Shown here piece by piece: positions 33,458 through 41,702 of a stretch of DNA of 64,000 nucleotides; positions within the stretch are counted from its first letter, which is position 1, and every line of letters begins with the position of its first letter. The notes beneath the pieces are model-generated. The model saw only the letters and a program-made list of their open reading frames with translations. It did no database searches and had not been told where the DNA came from. Position numbers and translations under genes: made by a program. The stretch spans positions 310,001-374,000 of the forward strand of contig CAVSIP010000005.1 in the NCBI GenBank assembly GCA_963728075.1, given 5' to 3'. This DNA comes from CAVSIP01 sp963728075. GTDB lineage: Bacteria; Actinomycetota; Actinomycetes; JAFAQI01; DASSKL01.

Positions 33458-35011
33458 ATGGCCGCACCCACTGTGGACTTCGTCACAGCCCACGCGCAGA
33501 ACGACCCCGACCGCGTCGCCGTGGTGGAGGGCGACCGCGCGCTGACCTGGCGGGAGCTCGACGCCCTGTCGAACCGCTGGGCGAACGTCCTCGTGTCCTG
33601 CGGGGTGAGCCCCGGGACAAAGCTCGTCTGGTGCGGGATGAACAGCCTCGAGGTCGTCGTCATCATCTCGGCGGCGCGCAAGGCCGGCGCCGTCGCGGTC
33701 CCGCTGAACTACCGGTTGTCCCCCGCCGAGGCGGCGTACGTCATCGACAACTCCGACGCGACCGTGGTGCTGTTCGACGTCGAGCAGGCCGAGCAGCTGG
33801 ATCCGGCGCGGGGCTCCTGCCCGCAGGTGACCCGGTGGCTCGCGTTCCGCTGCGGTCCGGACGCGGTCCCCGACTGGGCGGACCACCTCGAGACGCTCGG
33901 TGAGCAGGTGGCCGGCACCCCGCCCGAGGTGGCGGCCGGCGACGCGGCCGGGGCGACGATGATCTACACGTCCGGCACGACCGGCAAGCCCAAGGGGGCG
34001 CTGCGCAAGGCCGGCCCGAGCACCCAGAACGCCCTCGCCCTGTTCCAGCTCATCGGCTACCAGCCGGGCGAGGTCTACCTGACCACCGGGCCGCTGTACC
34101 ACTCGGGCCCGCTCGGGTTCATGGCCCCGCCGATGATGCTCGGCGGCACGGTCGTCGTCCTGCGCAAGTTCGACCCCGTGAAGTGGCTGGAGCTGGTCCA
34201 GCGCCACCGGGTCACGACGACCTTCTCCGCCCCCACCCCCATCCGCCGGGTGGTCGACCTCGACCCGGACGTCATCGCCCGCTACGACACCTCCTCGCTC
34301 GCCCGCGTCATCGCGAACGCGGCGCCGTGGCCGTTCGAGCTCAAGCGGCGCTACGTCGAGGCCTTCGGCGAGAACAGCCTGTGGGAGGTGTACGGCTCCA
34401 CCGAGCTCGGTGTCGACACGGTCCTCGAGCCGGCCGACCAGCTGCGCAAGCCGGGCAGTTGCGGCCGGCCCGCGCCGGGGGTCGAGCTCGCACTGTTCGA
34501 CGAGGACGGCAGCCAGATCAGCGAGCCCGGCGTCCCCGGCGAGCTGTTCGTCCGCACCACCGGCGCCTTCGACACGTACTACAAGGCGGCGGAGAAGTAC
34601 GAGGAGTCCCGCCGCGGTGACTGGCTGACCGTGGGTGACGTCGCGTACGTCGACGACGAGGGCTACTACTACATCTGCGACCGCAAGAACGACATGATCA
34701 TCTCCGGCGGGATGAACATCTACCCGGCGGAGATCGAGGCCGCGCTGCTCGAGCACCCGGGCATCACCGACTGCGCGGTCTTCGGGGTCCCGTCCGACGA
34801 GTGGGGCGAGGCCGTGCACGCCGTCCTCGTCGCGGCGCCCGACGTGAGCGACGCGGACGTCGCCGCGTTCGCCCGCGACCGCCTCGCGCGCTACAAGGTG
34901 CCGCGCAGCTTCTCCCGGATCGAGGAGATCCCGCGGACGGCGTCCGGCAAGACGCTCAAGCGCGAGCTGCGCGCCCCGTACTGGGCGGAGCGCACCAGCC
35001 AGGTCGGCTAG
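33458..35011 (+). CDS. Acyl-CoA synthetase (ANL superfamily)
   Basis: This is a 517-residue adenylating enzyme. It contains the P-loop YTSGTTGKPKG (about 169-179), the adenine motif YGSTELGV, the hinge region TVGDVAYVDDEGYYYICDRKNDMIISGG and the C-terminal lysine in GKTLKREL. It activates a carboxylic acid to its CoA thioester through an AMP intermediate. It probably feeds the preceding acyl-CoA island. The start has TAGGGT 7 bases upstream, a leaderless arrangement. Confidence 0.92.
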   Translation: MAAPTVDFVTAHAQNDPDRVAVVEGDRALTWRELDALSNRWANVLVSCGVSPGTKLVWCGMNSLEVVVIISAARKAGAVAVPLNYRLSPAEAAYVIDNSDATVVLFDVEQAEQLDPARGSCPQVTRWLAFRCGPDAVPDWADHLETLGEQVAGTPPEVAAGDAAGATMIYTSGTTGKPKGALRKAGPSTQNALALFQLIGYQPGEVYLTTGPLYHSGPLGFMAPPMMLGGTVVVLRKFDPVKWLELVQRHRVTTTFSAPTPIRRVVDLDPDVIARYDTSSLARVIANAAPWPFELKRRYVEAFGENSLWEVYGSTELGVDTVLEPADQLRKPGSCGRPAPGVELALFDEDGSQISEPGVPGELFVRTTGAFDTYYKAAEKYEESRRGDWLTVGDVAYVDDEGYYYICDRKNDMIISGGMNIYPAEIEAALLEHPGITDCAVFGVPSDEWGEAVHAVLVAAPDVSDADVAAFARDRLARYKVPRSFSRIEEIPRTASGKTLKRELRAPYWAERTSQVG

Positions 35012-35376
35012 CGGCCGGCCGGCAGCCGGAGGAACCGCACGTCGCCGGCGGGCACGAGCCCGGCGGCGCGCGCCCGCTGGTCCAGGCGGAACGGGTCCGC
35101 CTGCCGCAGCAGGGCGACGTGCAGCTGCTGCTCCTCGTCCGACAGTGCCGCGCTGCGTTGCTGCAACTGGTGCAGGCGGAAGGAGTCCTGCGCCGCGGCG
35201 GTGTTCAGCGCGAGCAACCCCGACAGCCCCGCAGCGAGCAGCGCGAGCATGAGCAGCAAGAAGGGTGTGCCGGCCAGCCGGCGGCGCAGCCGCCGGGCCC
35301 GCGCGACGGTCAGCGCGTGCTTCTGCGCACGGGTGGGCTTCAGCCGGCGCCGGTGCCGGAGGGGTACGGCGCTCAT
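35008..35376 (-). CDS. FtsB/DivIC-like septum formation initiator protein
   Basis: This 122-residue bitopic protein has a basic cytoplasmic N-terminus (1-36), one membrane helix (about 38-60), and an extracytoplasmic coiled coil (QDSFRLHQLQQRSAALSDEEQQL) followed by the conserved FRLDQRARAAGLVPAG tail typical of FtsL/DivIC relatives. It lies apart from the main division cluster. The ATG overlaps the stop of an HTH gene, so the two form an operon, and its stop overlaps the end of the convergent synthetase. Confidence 0.75.
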   Translation of the reverse strand: MSAVPLRHRRRLKPTRAQKHALTVARARRLRRRLAGTPFLLLMLALLAAGLSGLLALNTAAAQDSFRLHQLQQRSAALSDEEQQLHVALLRQADPFRLDQRARAAGLVPAGDVRFLRLPAGR

Positions 35377-35636
35377 CGCTGCGGGCCCGCGTCGGCGTGG
35401 CGCGCCAGGTCGTCCAGCCGCAGCGCGAGTGCGCCGGCGATGCGCGCGACCGTGAAGAACCCCGGATCGAGCGTCGCGTGCAGCTCGATCTTGGCCAGCG
35501 TCGCAGTGGACAGCTCCGCCGCGCGGGCCAGCTGCTCCCGGGACAGCCCCCTGGCCTCCCGGGCCGACCGCAGCGCGCCGGCGAGCCGCGCCGCGGCGTC
35601 GACGTACGGGCTCTGCGCCCGTGCCACCCGCCCCAT
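35373..35636 (-). CDS. Small XRE-family HTH regulator
   Basis: This 87-residue DNA-binding protein has a Cro/CI HTH (LRSAREARGLSREQLARAAELSTATLAKIE, about 23-52) and a short C-terminal helix. It begins at an ATG with TACGCT 7 bases upstream (leaderless). Two tandem AT-rich half-palindromes lie 16-43 bases before its start and are plausible operators. The divergent di-iron gene lies beyond them. Confidence 0.85.
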   Translation of the reverse strand: MGRVARAQSPYVDAAARLAGALRSAREARGLSREQLARAAELSTATLAKIELHATLDPGFFTVARIAGALALRLDDLARHADAGPQR

Positions 35637-35651
35637 GCCCCGTAGCGTACA

Positions 35652-35679
35652 CGTAAATCTTTAGTCGTAAAGTTTTACT
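35652..35679. promoter_or_regulatory. Tandem AT-rich operator-like repeats
   Basis: Two 14-base units, CGTAAATCTTTAGT and CGTAAAGTTTTACT, abut head-to-tail and match at 11 of 14 positions. Each is an imperfect palindrome GTAAAnnTTTAC. In a genome of about 70% GC this AT block is conspicuous. It sits in the divergent region between the XRE gene and the di-iron gene, immediately upstream of the XRE promoter. Confidence 0.6.
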
Positions 35680-35695
35680 CTCGGACACGGCTCAG

Positions 35696-35740
35696 CTGAG
35701 GGAACCTCAAGAAGGACGTGGAACTTGAGGCATCCCTCAG
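35696..35740. repeat. Long inverted repeat upstream of di-iron gene 2
   Basis: CTGAGGGAACCTCAAG (35696-35711) and CTTGAGGCATCCCTCAG (35724-35740) are inverted copies with one extra base, separated by 12 bases. They could form a 16-bp stem in the leader RNA or two operator sites. Each arm is itself a palindrome (CTGAGG...CCTCAG type). Confidence 0.65.
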
Positions 35741-35780
35741 GTACCGTCCGTGTGACGCACGCCACACGAGGAGTACGCGC

Positions 35781-36884
35781 ATGACGCAGTCGCTGGTTCC
35801 GCCCGTACCGGAGCAGGCGCAGGTCCACGACACGATCAAGGTGATCAAGGACAACTGCGACCGGATCTTCACCTGGCGCTACGAGCGTGAGCGTCCGCGG
35901 CTGGTGAACCTGTACAACCGGGCCACCGAGTCGCAGTGGCGCAGCGTCAGCGACCTCGACTGGCAGGCCGACGTCGACCCCGAGCGGCTCGTGGTCGAGA
36001 TGGGCGAGGAGATCGTCCCGCCGATCATCCGGCGTGCGGCGGAGGTGCCCGGGTCACCGCTGAAGAGCTGGAGCGAGAAGGAGTTCACCGCCCTCGGCAT
36101 CGAGATGCTCAAGGCGCGGCTGTCGCAGTTCATGCACGGCGAGCAGGGCGCGATGATGACCGCGGCCAAGATCGTCGAGACCGTGCCGTGGATCGACGCG
36201 AAGTACTACGCGGCGACGCAGACCATGGACGAGGCCCGGCACACCGAGGTGTTCGCGCGCTACCTCGAGGACAAGGTCGGCGGTGCCTACCCGATGAGCC
36301 CGTTCCTCGAGGAGCAGATCACCAACCTGCTCGAGGACGGCCGCTGGGACATCGCCTACCTCGGCATGCAGGTCATCATCGAGAGCCTGGCGCTCGCCGC
36401 GTTCGGCAACCTGCAGCGGGCGACCACCGAGCCGCTGCTGCACAAGCTGCTGCGCTACGTGATGGCGGACGAGGCCCGCCACGTCGCCTTCGGCGTGCTG
36501 ACCCTCGGCGAGTACTACGCGGACATGAGCCAGGCGGAGCTGAAGGACCGCCAGGAGTTCCTGCTGGAGAACTCGCTGCTCAACCGGGCCCGGTCCACCA
36601 CCCCCGAGGTGTGGGAGCGCATGGACGTCTCGCTCGAGCGGCTCCTCCCCGCGCTGGACGAGGCCCGCAAGTCCACCGGCATCCCGATGGCGTTCGGCCG
36701 CGCGTTCTTCTCCAAGCTGGTCCCGAACGTCCGCAAGCTCGGCCTGCTCGACGCGAACAACGGCTGGCTGCGCGAGAAGTTCGGCGAGTACGGACTGCTG
36801 AAGTTCGAGTACGCCGACGACACCGGCGACGACTACGAGTCCTACGACGAGGTCGCCAAGGACCGGGCCGCAGCGCGCGCCTGA
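35781..36884 (+). CDS. Ferritin-like di-iron protein (paralogue 2)
   Basis: This 367-residue protein is homologous over its full length to the product of 12956-14062 and has the same ligands: E121 (HGEQGAM), E151/H154 (MDEARH), E201 (IIESLALAAFG) and E231/H234 (ADEARHVAFG). It differs in the N-terminal 90 residues and in an acidic C-terminus (ADDTGDDYESYDEV). The ATG at 35781 has GAGGAG 9 bases upstream. The upstream region has two regulatory-looking repeats. A probable oxidase or oxygenase, it is followed by an ABM-domain protein. Confidence 0.82.
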   Translation: MTQSLVPPVPEQAQVHDTIKVIKDNCDRIFTWRYERERPRLVNLYNRATESQWRSVSDLDWQADVDPERLVVEMGEEIVPPIIRRAAEVPGSPLKSWSEKEFTALGIEMLKARLSQFMHGEQGAMMTAAKIVETVPWIDAKYYAATQTMDEARHTEVFARYLEDKVGGAYPMSPFLEEQITNLLEDGRWDIAYLGMQVIIESLALAAFGNLQRATTEPLLHKLLRYVMADEARHVAFGVLTLGEYYADMSQAELKDRQEFLLENSLLNRARSTTPEVWERMDVSLERLLPALDEARKSTGIPMAFGRAFFSKLVPNVRKLGLLDANNGWLREKFGEYGLLKFEYADDTGDDYESYDEVAKDRAAARA

Positions 36885-36909
36885 CCCCGCACGAGCGACA
36901 CTGGGTGCC

Positions 36910-37236
36910 ATGAGTGTCGTCAAGATCAACGTCCTCACGGTCCCCGCCGAGGCGCGGGAGACCCTCGAGCAGCGCTTCGCCGGCCGGGCCGGACAGGTCG
37001 AGGCGGCGGACGGTTTCGAGCACTTCGAGCTGCTGCGCCCGGTCGAGGGGACCGACCGCTACCTCGTCTACACCCGCTGGCGCAGCGAGGAGGACTTCCA
37101 GGCCTGGACGCGCTCGGCGGCCTTCGCCCACGGCCACCGGCAGGCAGCCGGCGAGCGGGGTGAGCAGCAGCCGGCGGCCAGCGGCAGCGAGGTGTGGTCG
37201 TTCGACGTCGTGCAGTCGGCCGAGCCGCGCCGCTGA
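36910..37236 (+). CDS. Antibiotic-biosynthesis-monooxygenase (ABM)/IsdG-like protein
   Basis: This 108-residue ferredoxin-like-fold protein carries FEHFELLRPVEGTDRYLVYTRWRSEEDFQAWTRS, the pattern of MhuD/HmoA-type haem-degrading monooxygenases, and a His in AFAHGHRQA that could be the haem ligand. These proteins act as dimers. It follows the di-iron gene by 25 bases and could be co-transcribed, linking the two to iron or oxygen chemistry. Confidence 0.8.
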   Translation: MSVVKINVLTVPAEARETLEQRFAGRAGQVEAADGFEHFELLRPVEGTDRYLVYTRWRSEEDFQAWTRSAAFAHGHRQAAGERGEQQPAASGSEVWSFDVVQSAEPRR

Positions 37237-37279
37237 CCGCCCGGCGTACGGGTCAGCCACGCGGGGCAGGGTCCCTGGC

Positions 37280-37972
37280 ATGGAGGCAGACTCTGCCGCG
37301 GTAGACAACGACGCGCTGGCCGCCACCCGGGTGGTGCTGCGGCCGATCGCCAGCCCGTTCGCGCTGGGCTTCCTCGGCCTGGCCGGGGACACGCTGACGC
37401 TGGCCGGCATGGAGCTCGGCTGGATCCCTGGTAGCGAGCGGTTCCACGTCGCACTGATCGCGGTCACGTTCGCCCCGGCCCTGCAGCTGCTTGCCTGCAT
37501 CTTCGGGTTCCTGGCGCGCGACGCCGTGGCGGCGACCGGCATGGGCGTCATCGCGGCCACCTGGGAGGTCATCGGCCTGGTGACGCTGACGTCCGACCCG
37601 GGCAGTACGAGCGCAGCGCTCGGCACGCTGCTGCTCCTGTCCGGGGTGGCGCTGATGCTCTCCAGCATCAGCGCCGCGCACAGCAAGCTCGTCCCGGCAG
37701 CGGTGATGTTCACGACGGCGACCCGGTTCACGGTCACGGGGATCTACGAGTTCGTGGGCGGTCACGCCTGGCTGTACGCCTCGGGGATCGTCGGCTGCGT
37801 CCTCGGCGCGGTCGCGGTGTACGGCGCGATCGCCCTGGAGCTGGAGGACCTGCGCCACCACGCCGTGCTGCCGACACTGCGCCACGGCAAGGGCGCCGCG
37901 GCGATGCAGGGCGGCCTCGCCCGGCAGGTCGACCAGGTCAGCACCGAGGCGGGGGTACGCCGCCAGCTGTGA
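37280..37972 (+). CDS. Six-helix membrane protein, GPR1/FUN34/YaaH-like
   Basis: This 230-residue protein has six hydrophobic segments between residues 25 and 190. The first membrane entry ASPFALGFLGLAG resembles the NPAPLGL motif of GPR1/FUN34/YaaH (SatP) acetate/succinate channels, and ATWEVIGLVTL fits their second conserved block. The C-terminus is cytoplasmic and polar. The motif match is partial, so the transport function is tentative. Confidence 0.6.
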   Translation: MEADSAAVDNDALAATRVVLRPIASPFALGFLGLAGDTLTLAGMELGWIPGSERFHVALIAVTFAPALQLLACIFGFLARDAVAATGMGVIAATWEVIGLVTLTSDPGSTSAALGTLLLLSGVALMLSSISAAHSKLVPAAVMFTTATRFTVTGIYEFVGGHAWLYASGIVGCVLGAVAVYGAIALELEDLRHHAVLPTLRHGKGAAAMQGGLARQVDQVSTEAGVRRQL

Positions 37973-37987
37973 CCGGGCGCCGGTGCG

Positions 37988-39379
37988 TCAGGCGGGCAGG
38001 CGGACCGTGAACCGGGCACCCGCACCGGGCACGTTCGCGACCGCGACCTCTCCCCCGTGCGCGGCGACCACCGCCGAGACGATGGCGAGCCCGAGCCCGG
38101 CACCACCCGCGTCGCGGGTGCGGCCCAGGTCGGAGCGGTAGAACCGGTCGAACACCCGGTCGAGGTCTGCGGGTGGGATGCCGGGACCGTGGTCGGTCAC
38201 CTCCAGCACCCCGGCCCCGTCGTCCGTGGCGACCCGGACCTCGATCGGGGTGCCGGCCGGGGTGTGCCGCAGCGCGTTCGCCATGAGGTTGGCCGCGACC
38301 TGCCGCAGCCGGGGCTCGTCCCCGGTCACGACGACCGGGCCGGTCGCCTGCAGGGACACGGTGCGGTCGGGAGCGACCGCGCGGGCGTCGGAGCAGGCGT
38401 CGGCAGCGACCCCGGTGAGGTCCACGGCCGCCCGGGCGAGTGGCCGCCCTTCGTCGATGCGGGCCAGCAGCAGCAGGTCGTCCACGAGCACGCCCATCCG
38501 CGCCGCCTCGTCCTCGATCCGGCGCATGGCGCGGGCGAGGTCCTGCGGGTTGGCGTCCGCGCCGCGGCGGAACAGCTCGGCGTACCCCCGGATCGAGGTG
38601 AGCGGTGTACGCAGCTCGTGCGAGGCGTCGGCGAGGAACCGGCGCATCCGTTGCTCGGACGCCGTGCGGACGCGGAAGGCCTCCTCGATCCGCTCCAGCA
38701 TGGCGTTCAGCGACCGCGCCAGCCGGCCGGTCTCCGTACGCGGGTCCGGCTCGGCGACCCGGCGGGACAGATCCCCGCCGGCGATCTGCTCGGCCGTGCG
38801 CTCCATCTCCGCCAGCGGCCGCATGCCCAGCCCGACGACCCACCAGGCCACCGCGGCGAGCGCGGCGAGCACAGCGGCCGTGGCCACGCCCTCGATCAGC
38901 CGCAGCCGCGCCAGCGTGCTCTGCACGTCGTGCAGGGAGATGGCGACCACGAGCTCGCCCCGCTGCAGCGGGAAGCGGATCGCACGGTAGTCGTACGAAC
39001 CGCCGTCGGAGGGGACGGTCACCGGCCGGCCGGCGGGCAGCCGGTCCGGCAGCTTCGGCGGGGCGAGCGCCTCCTCGCCGTAGTCGATGCGCACCTGGCC
39101 GAGCACCTGGCCGTCCAGCCGGACCTCGGCGTACGTCCCGGGCGGCAGCTGCGCGTCCGGGCCGCCCGCTGGCTGCGGGGGCGGCCGTACGTCGAGCGTG
39201 CCACGCAGCGGTACGTCGCGCAGCGCCCGCGCGACGGCCGGACCCGAGCCGCGCAGCTGGGCGTCCACCCGGTCGGTGAGGAACCCGCGCAGGTAGCCGT
39301 ACGTCACCCCGTCCGCGACCAGCAGCCCGACGGCCGCCAGCGCGAGCAGGCCGACGATGAGCCGGGTGCGCAGCGACAT
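37988..39379 (-). CDS. Sensor histidine kinase with periplasmic domain and HAMP
   Basis: This 463-residue kinase has TM1 (about 8-25), an extracellular domain (26-162), TM2 (163-184) and HAMP (185-237). The H-box is ASHELRTPL with H254, the N-box NLMANALRHTP, the G1 box DHGPGIPP and the G2 box GGAGLGLAI. It phosphorylates the response regulator encoded one base upstream. The extracellular domain is Pro-rich and of unknown ligand. Its organisation resembles mycobacterial TcrY/TrcS-type kinases. Confidence 0.94.
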   Translation of the reverse strand: MSLRTRLIVGLLALAAVGLLVADGVTYGYLRGFLTDRVDAQLRGSGPAVARALRDVPLRGTLDVRPPPQPAGGPDAQLPPGTYAEVRLDGQVLGQVRIDYGEEALAPPKLPDRLPAGRPVTVPSDGGSYDYRAIRFPLQRGELVVAISLHDVQSTLARLRLIEGVATAAVLAALAAVAWWVVGLGMRPLAEMERTAEQIAGGDLSRRVAEPDPRTETGRLARSLNAMLERIEEAFRVRTASEQRMRRFLADASHELRTPLTSIRGYAELFRRGADANPQDLARAMRRIEDEAARMGVLVDDLLLLARIDEGRPLARAAVDLTGVAADACSDARAVAPDRTVSLQATGPVVVTGDEPRLRQVAANLMANALRHTPAGTPIEVRVATDDGAGVLEVTDHGPGIPPADLDRVFDRFYRSDLGRTRDAGGAGLGLAIVSAVVAAHGGEVAVANVPGAGARFTVRLPA

Positions 39380-39380
39380 C

Positions 39381-40070
39381 TCAGCCTCGCGGCTCGCGCA
39401 GGCTGTAGCCCACGCCCCGGACGGTGTGGATCAGCGGCGGGCCGAGGGAGTCCAGCTTCTTGCGCAGGTAGCTGACGTAGGTCTCGAGGACCCGTGCGTC
39501 GCCACCGAAGTCGTAGTCCCACACGTGGTCGAGGATCTGCGCGCGGGTGAGGACCCGGCGCGGGTTGGCGAGCAGGTAGTGCAGCAGCCGGTACTCGGTC
39601 GCCGTCAGCTCCACGAGCTCCCCGGCCCGCCAGACCTCACGGGTGTCCTCGTCGAGCTCCAGGTCGGCGAAGCGCAGCCGCGGGGCGGCGGTCGTGATCG
39701 CACCCGCGCGGCGCAGCACCGCCCGGACCCGCGCCACCAGCTCCGCCAGGCTGAACGGCTTGGTGACGTAGTCGTCGCCGCCGATGGTCAGCCCGCGGAC
39801 GCGGTCCTCGACGGCGTCCCGGGCGGTGAGGAACAAGATGGGCACCCGGTGCCCGCCGTCCGCGAGCCGGCGAGCCACCTCGAAGCCGTCGATGTCCGGG
39901 AGCATGACGTCGAGCACCACCAGGTCGGGGCCGAAACCGCGCGCCCGGTCCAGGGCATCGGCGCCGTCCCGCGCGACGGCGACCTCGAACCCCTCGTAGC
40001 GCAACGTCGTCGCGACGAGGTCGGTGATGCTCTCCTCGTCGTCGACGACGAGGACACGTGCCTCCGCCAC
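39381..40070 (-). CDS. OmpR-family response regulator
   Basis: This 229-residue regulator has a receiver domain with the acidic pocket DDEE, phospho-acceptor D54 (VVLDVMLPD) and VTKPFS lysine. It is followed by a winged-helix DNA-binding domain (about 135-229, ELTATEYRLLHYLLANPRRVLTR ... RKKLD). The GTG start at 40070 follows GGAGACGCC. With the kinase it forms a complete two-component operon; the targets are unknown. Confidence 0.95.
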   Translation of the reverse strand: MAEARVLVVDDEESITDLVATTLRYEGFEVAVARDGADALDRARGFGPDLVVLDVMLPDIDGFEVARRLADGGHRVPILFLTARDAVEDRVRGLTIGGDDYVTKPFSLAELVARVRAVLRRAGAITTAAPRLRFADLELDEDTREVWRAGELVELTATEYRLLHYLLANPRRVLTRAQILDHVWDYDFGGDARVLETYVSYLRKKLDSLGPPLIHTVRGVGYSLREPRG

Positions 40071-40166
40071 CGGCGTCTCCTCACGGTCTGCCCGAACCTG
40101 TCCATCGTGTGGGCAAACCCTGAGAGAACGCTGAGCGGGGTCTGGGAGCCCGCTCGGTCCCCGCCG

Positions 40167-40592
40167 TCAGACGCGGGCGACCGAGGTGTCCATCTGCCGC
40201 AGCCGCCGGGCCATCCCCTCCAGCAGCCCGGACGCGAGCGACGGTGCCTCCCCGAGCAGCCCGGCGAACTCGCGCTGGCCGATCACGAGCACGACGCACG
40301 GGCTCAGCGTGGCGACGTCGGCGTCCCGCGGCTCCCTGGCGAGCAGGGAGAGCTCCCCGAAGAAGGCGCCGGGCCCGAGCACCGCGACCTCCTTGCCGTT
40401 GCGGCTGACCTGCACCTCCCCCTCGAGCAGCAGGAACAGCTCCCGACCGACCGCGCCCTGGCGGATCAGCTGCTTGCCGGCCGGCAGGCGCAGCTCCTCG
40501 GCCAGGGACGCGATGCGCTTGAGCTCGGTCTTGCTGCAGCCCTCGAACAGCGGGACGGCCTGCAGGTGCGCGAGCTTCTCGTCATTCCTCAC
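40167..40592 (-). CDS. Cyclic-nucleotide-binding-domain protein without HTH
   Basis: This is a 141-residue stand-alone cNMP-binding domain. It has LPAGKQLIRQGAVGRELFLLLEGEVQV and the phosphate-binding cassette FFGELSLLAREPRDADV, in which the Glu and Arg of FGELALL...PR-A are conserved. There is no DNA-binding domain, so it must act on partner proteins or as a regulatory subunit. It starts at a GTG (40592). Confidence 0.87.
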   Translation of the reverse strand: MRNDEKLAHLQAVPLFEGCSKTELKRIASLAEELRLPAGKQLIRQGAVGRELFLLLEGEVQVSRNGKEVAVLGPGAFFGELSLLAREPRDADVATLSPCVVLVIGQREFAGLLGEAPSLASGLLEGMARRLRQMDTSVARV

Positions 40593-40650
40593 GGGCGAGA
40601 CGATAGAGGTCAGAGGGCCTGCGCGGCGACATTCGTGCAGGGATCGCGGG

Positions 40651-41421
40651 TCAGCGGGGCCGGCCCACCAGGTAGTCGCTGGTCCAGATCGCCCGGTGGA
40701 CGACGCGGCCGTTGGAGTTCGACGCGTCCCACATCGTGCCGTGCCCGGCGTAGATGCCGACGTGGGAGATGCCGCCGGAGCCGCCGAAGAAGACCAGGTC
40801 ACCGTCCCGGACCTGCGACCGCGGCACGTGCGGCACCGCGTCGTACTGCTCCTGCGCCGTACGGGGCAGGGAGACACCCAGCGAGCGGTAGACGTACAGG
40901 GTCAGCCCCGAGCAGTCGAAGGCGTCCGGCCCGGTGGCGCCGTACCGGTACGGTTTGCCGGCCTGCGCGGCGGCGATGCGCACCGCCCGCTCGCCGCGCG
41001 CAGGGGTGGCCGGCGGCGGTGGCGGGGGCAGCACCCGTACGGTGCGCACCCGCGACGCCGAGGGCTGCTCGAGCACGCTGCCCGCGTACCGCGCCTGCCA
41101 CTCGAGCGTGCGGCCCGCGTGGTAGGTCAGCGTCGCGTGGCCGTGCGCGTCGGTCGTGGCGCTGGCGTGCAGCACGAACCGCCCGCCGGGCGCCCGCTTG
41201 TAGTACCGGACGGTGACCCCGCGGCGCGGGCCCAGCTGCCCGGTCACGGTGGTGACCAACCGGACGGCGGCACCGTGGTGCACCGCCCCGCGCGAGGCGG
41301 ACAGCGTGGTGGACGTGGCCAGCGGCTGCGGGGTGGTGACCGCCCGTGCCGCCGGGGCGGCGAGGGCCAGCAGTGCCGTCGCGGCTGCCGCCGCGAGGCG
41401 GACGTGCGTCGTGGCAGGCAT
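40651..41421 (-). CDS. NlpC/P60 cell-wall endopeptidase with Ig-like domain
   Basis: This 256-residue secreted hydrolase has a signal peptide (1-27, cleavage after ARA), a beta-sandwich domain (about 35-130), a Pro linker PPPPPP, and an NlpC/P60 catalytic domain with C170 (DCSG) and H220 (SHVGIY). It cleaves D-Glu-mesoDAP stem peptide bonds in peptidoglycan. The ATG at 41421 has GGGAGG before it. A c-di-AMP riboswitch in its leader ties its expression to the second messenger, as for Streptomyces rpfA and other cell-wall hydrolases. Confidence 0.92.
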   Translation of the reverse strand: MPATTHVRLAAAAATALLALAAPAARAVTTPQPLATSTTLSASRGAVHHGAAVRLVTTVTGQLGPRRGVTVRYYKRAPGGRFVLHASATTDAHGHATLTYHAGRTLEWQARYAGSVLEQPSASRVRTVRVLPPPPPPATPARGERAVRIAAAQAGKPYRYGATGPDAFDCSGLTLYVYRSLGVSLPRTAQEQYDAVPHVPRSQVRDGDLVFFGGSGGISHVGIYAGHGTMWDASNSNGRVVHRAIWTSDYLVGRPR

Positions 41422-41431
41422 GCATCCTCCC

Positions 41432-41612
41432 TGCGCCTGCCGGGTGAGCTGTCGGGTTCGGGCGGGAGTCGCCCGGCCGCGCGATGCGGCTTCACCCCGA
41501 GGCGGCTGGTGCCGCCGTAGGTGGTTCCCCGGCTCCCGCCGCCGTCGTGCTGTCTCGGTGGCACCCGCGGCCGGTGGCGGGACTCGGCGAACCGGTACGG
41601 GCGATACGGGCT
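41432..41612 (-). ncRNA. c-di-AMP riboswitch (ydaO/yuaA type) in the NlpC/P60 leader
   Basis: The minus-strand leader contains the conserved ydaO/yuaA blocks in order: GCCGGGGAACCA (about 41535-41524), CCTCGGGGTGAA (about 41503-41492), GCCGGGCGACTCC (about 41477-41465) and CCGAACCCGACAGCT followed by CCCGGCAGGCGCAGG, ending just before the ribosome-binding site. This order and spacing are characteristic of the family. The 5' boundary is estimated from the TAGAAT -10 box at 41621-41626. In other bacteria c-di-AMP binding terminates transcription of this kind of gene. Confidence 0.88.
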
Positions 41613-41620
41613 TTCCGGGC

Positions 41621-41626
41621 ATTCTA
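41621..41626 (-). promoter_or_regulatory. -10 box TAGAAT of the riboswitch transcript
   Basis: TAGAAT on the minus strand matches the TAnnnT -10 consensus and lies about 200 bases before the NlpC/P60 start, leaving room for the whole riboswitch. No convincing -35 was seen. Confidence 0.5.
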
Positions 41627-41702
41627 GGCAGCCGGCGGCCCGAACCCCGACCGGGGACGATGTCCTCTGGGACCGCGCTGCCGACCGTGGCACAACGAAC
41701 GC

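Noticed and set aside
41640..41702. DevR box upstream of the P-type ATPase (GGGACGATGTCC)
   Set aside because: The inverted halves are one base closer than the consensus spacing, so the match is not convincing.
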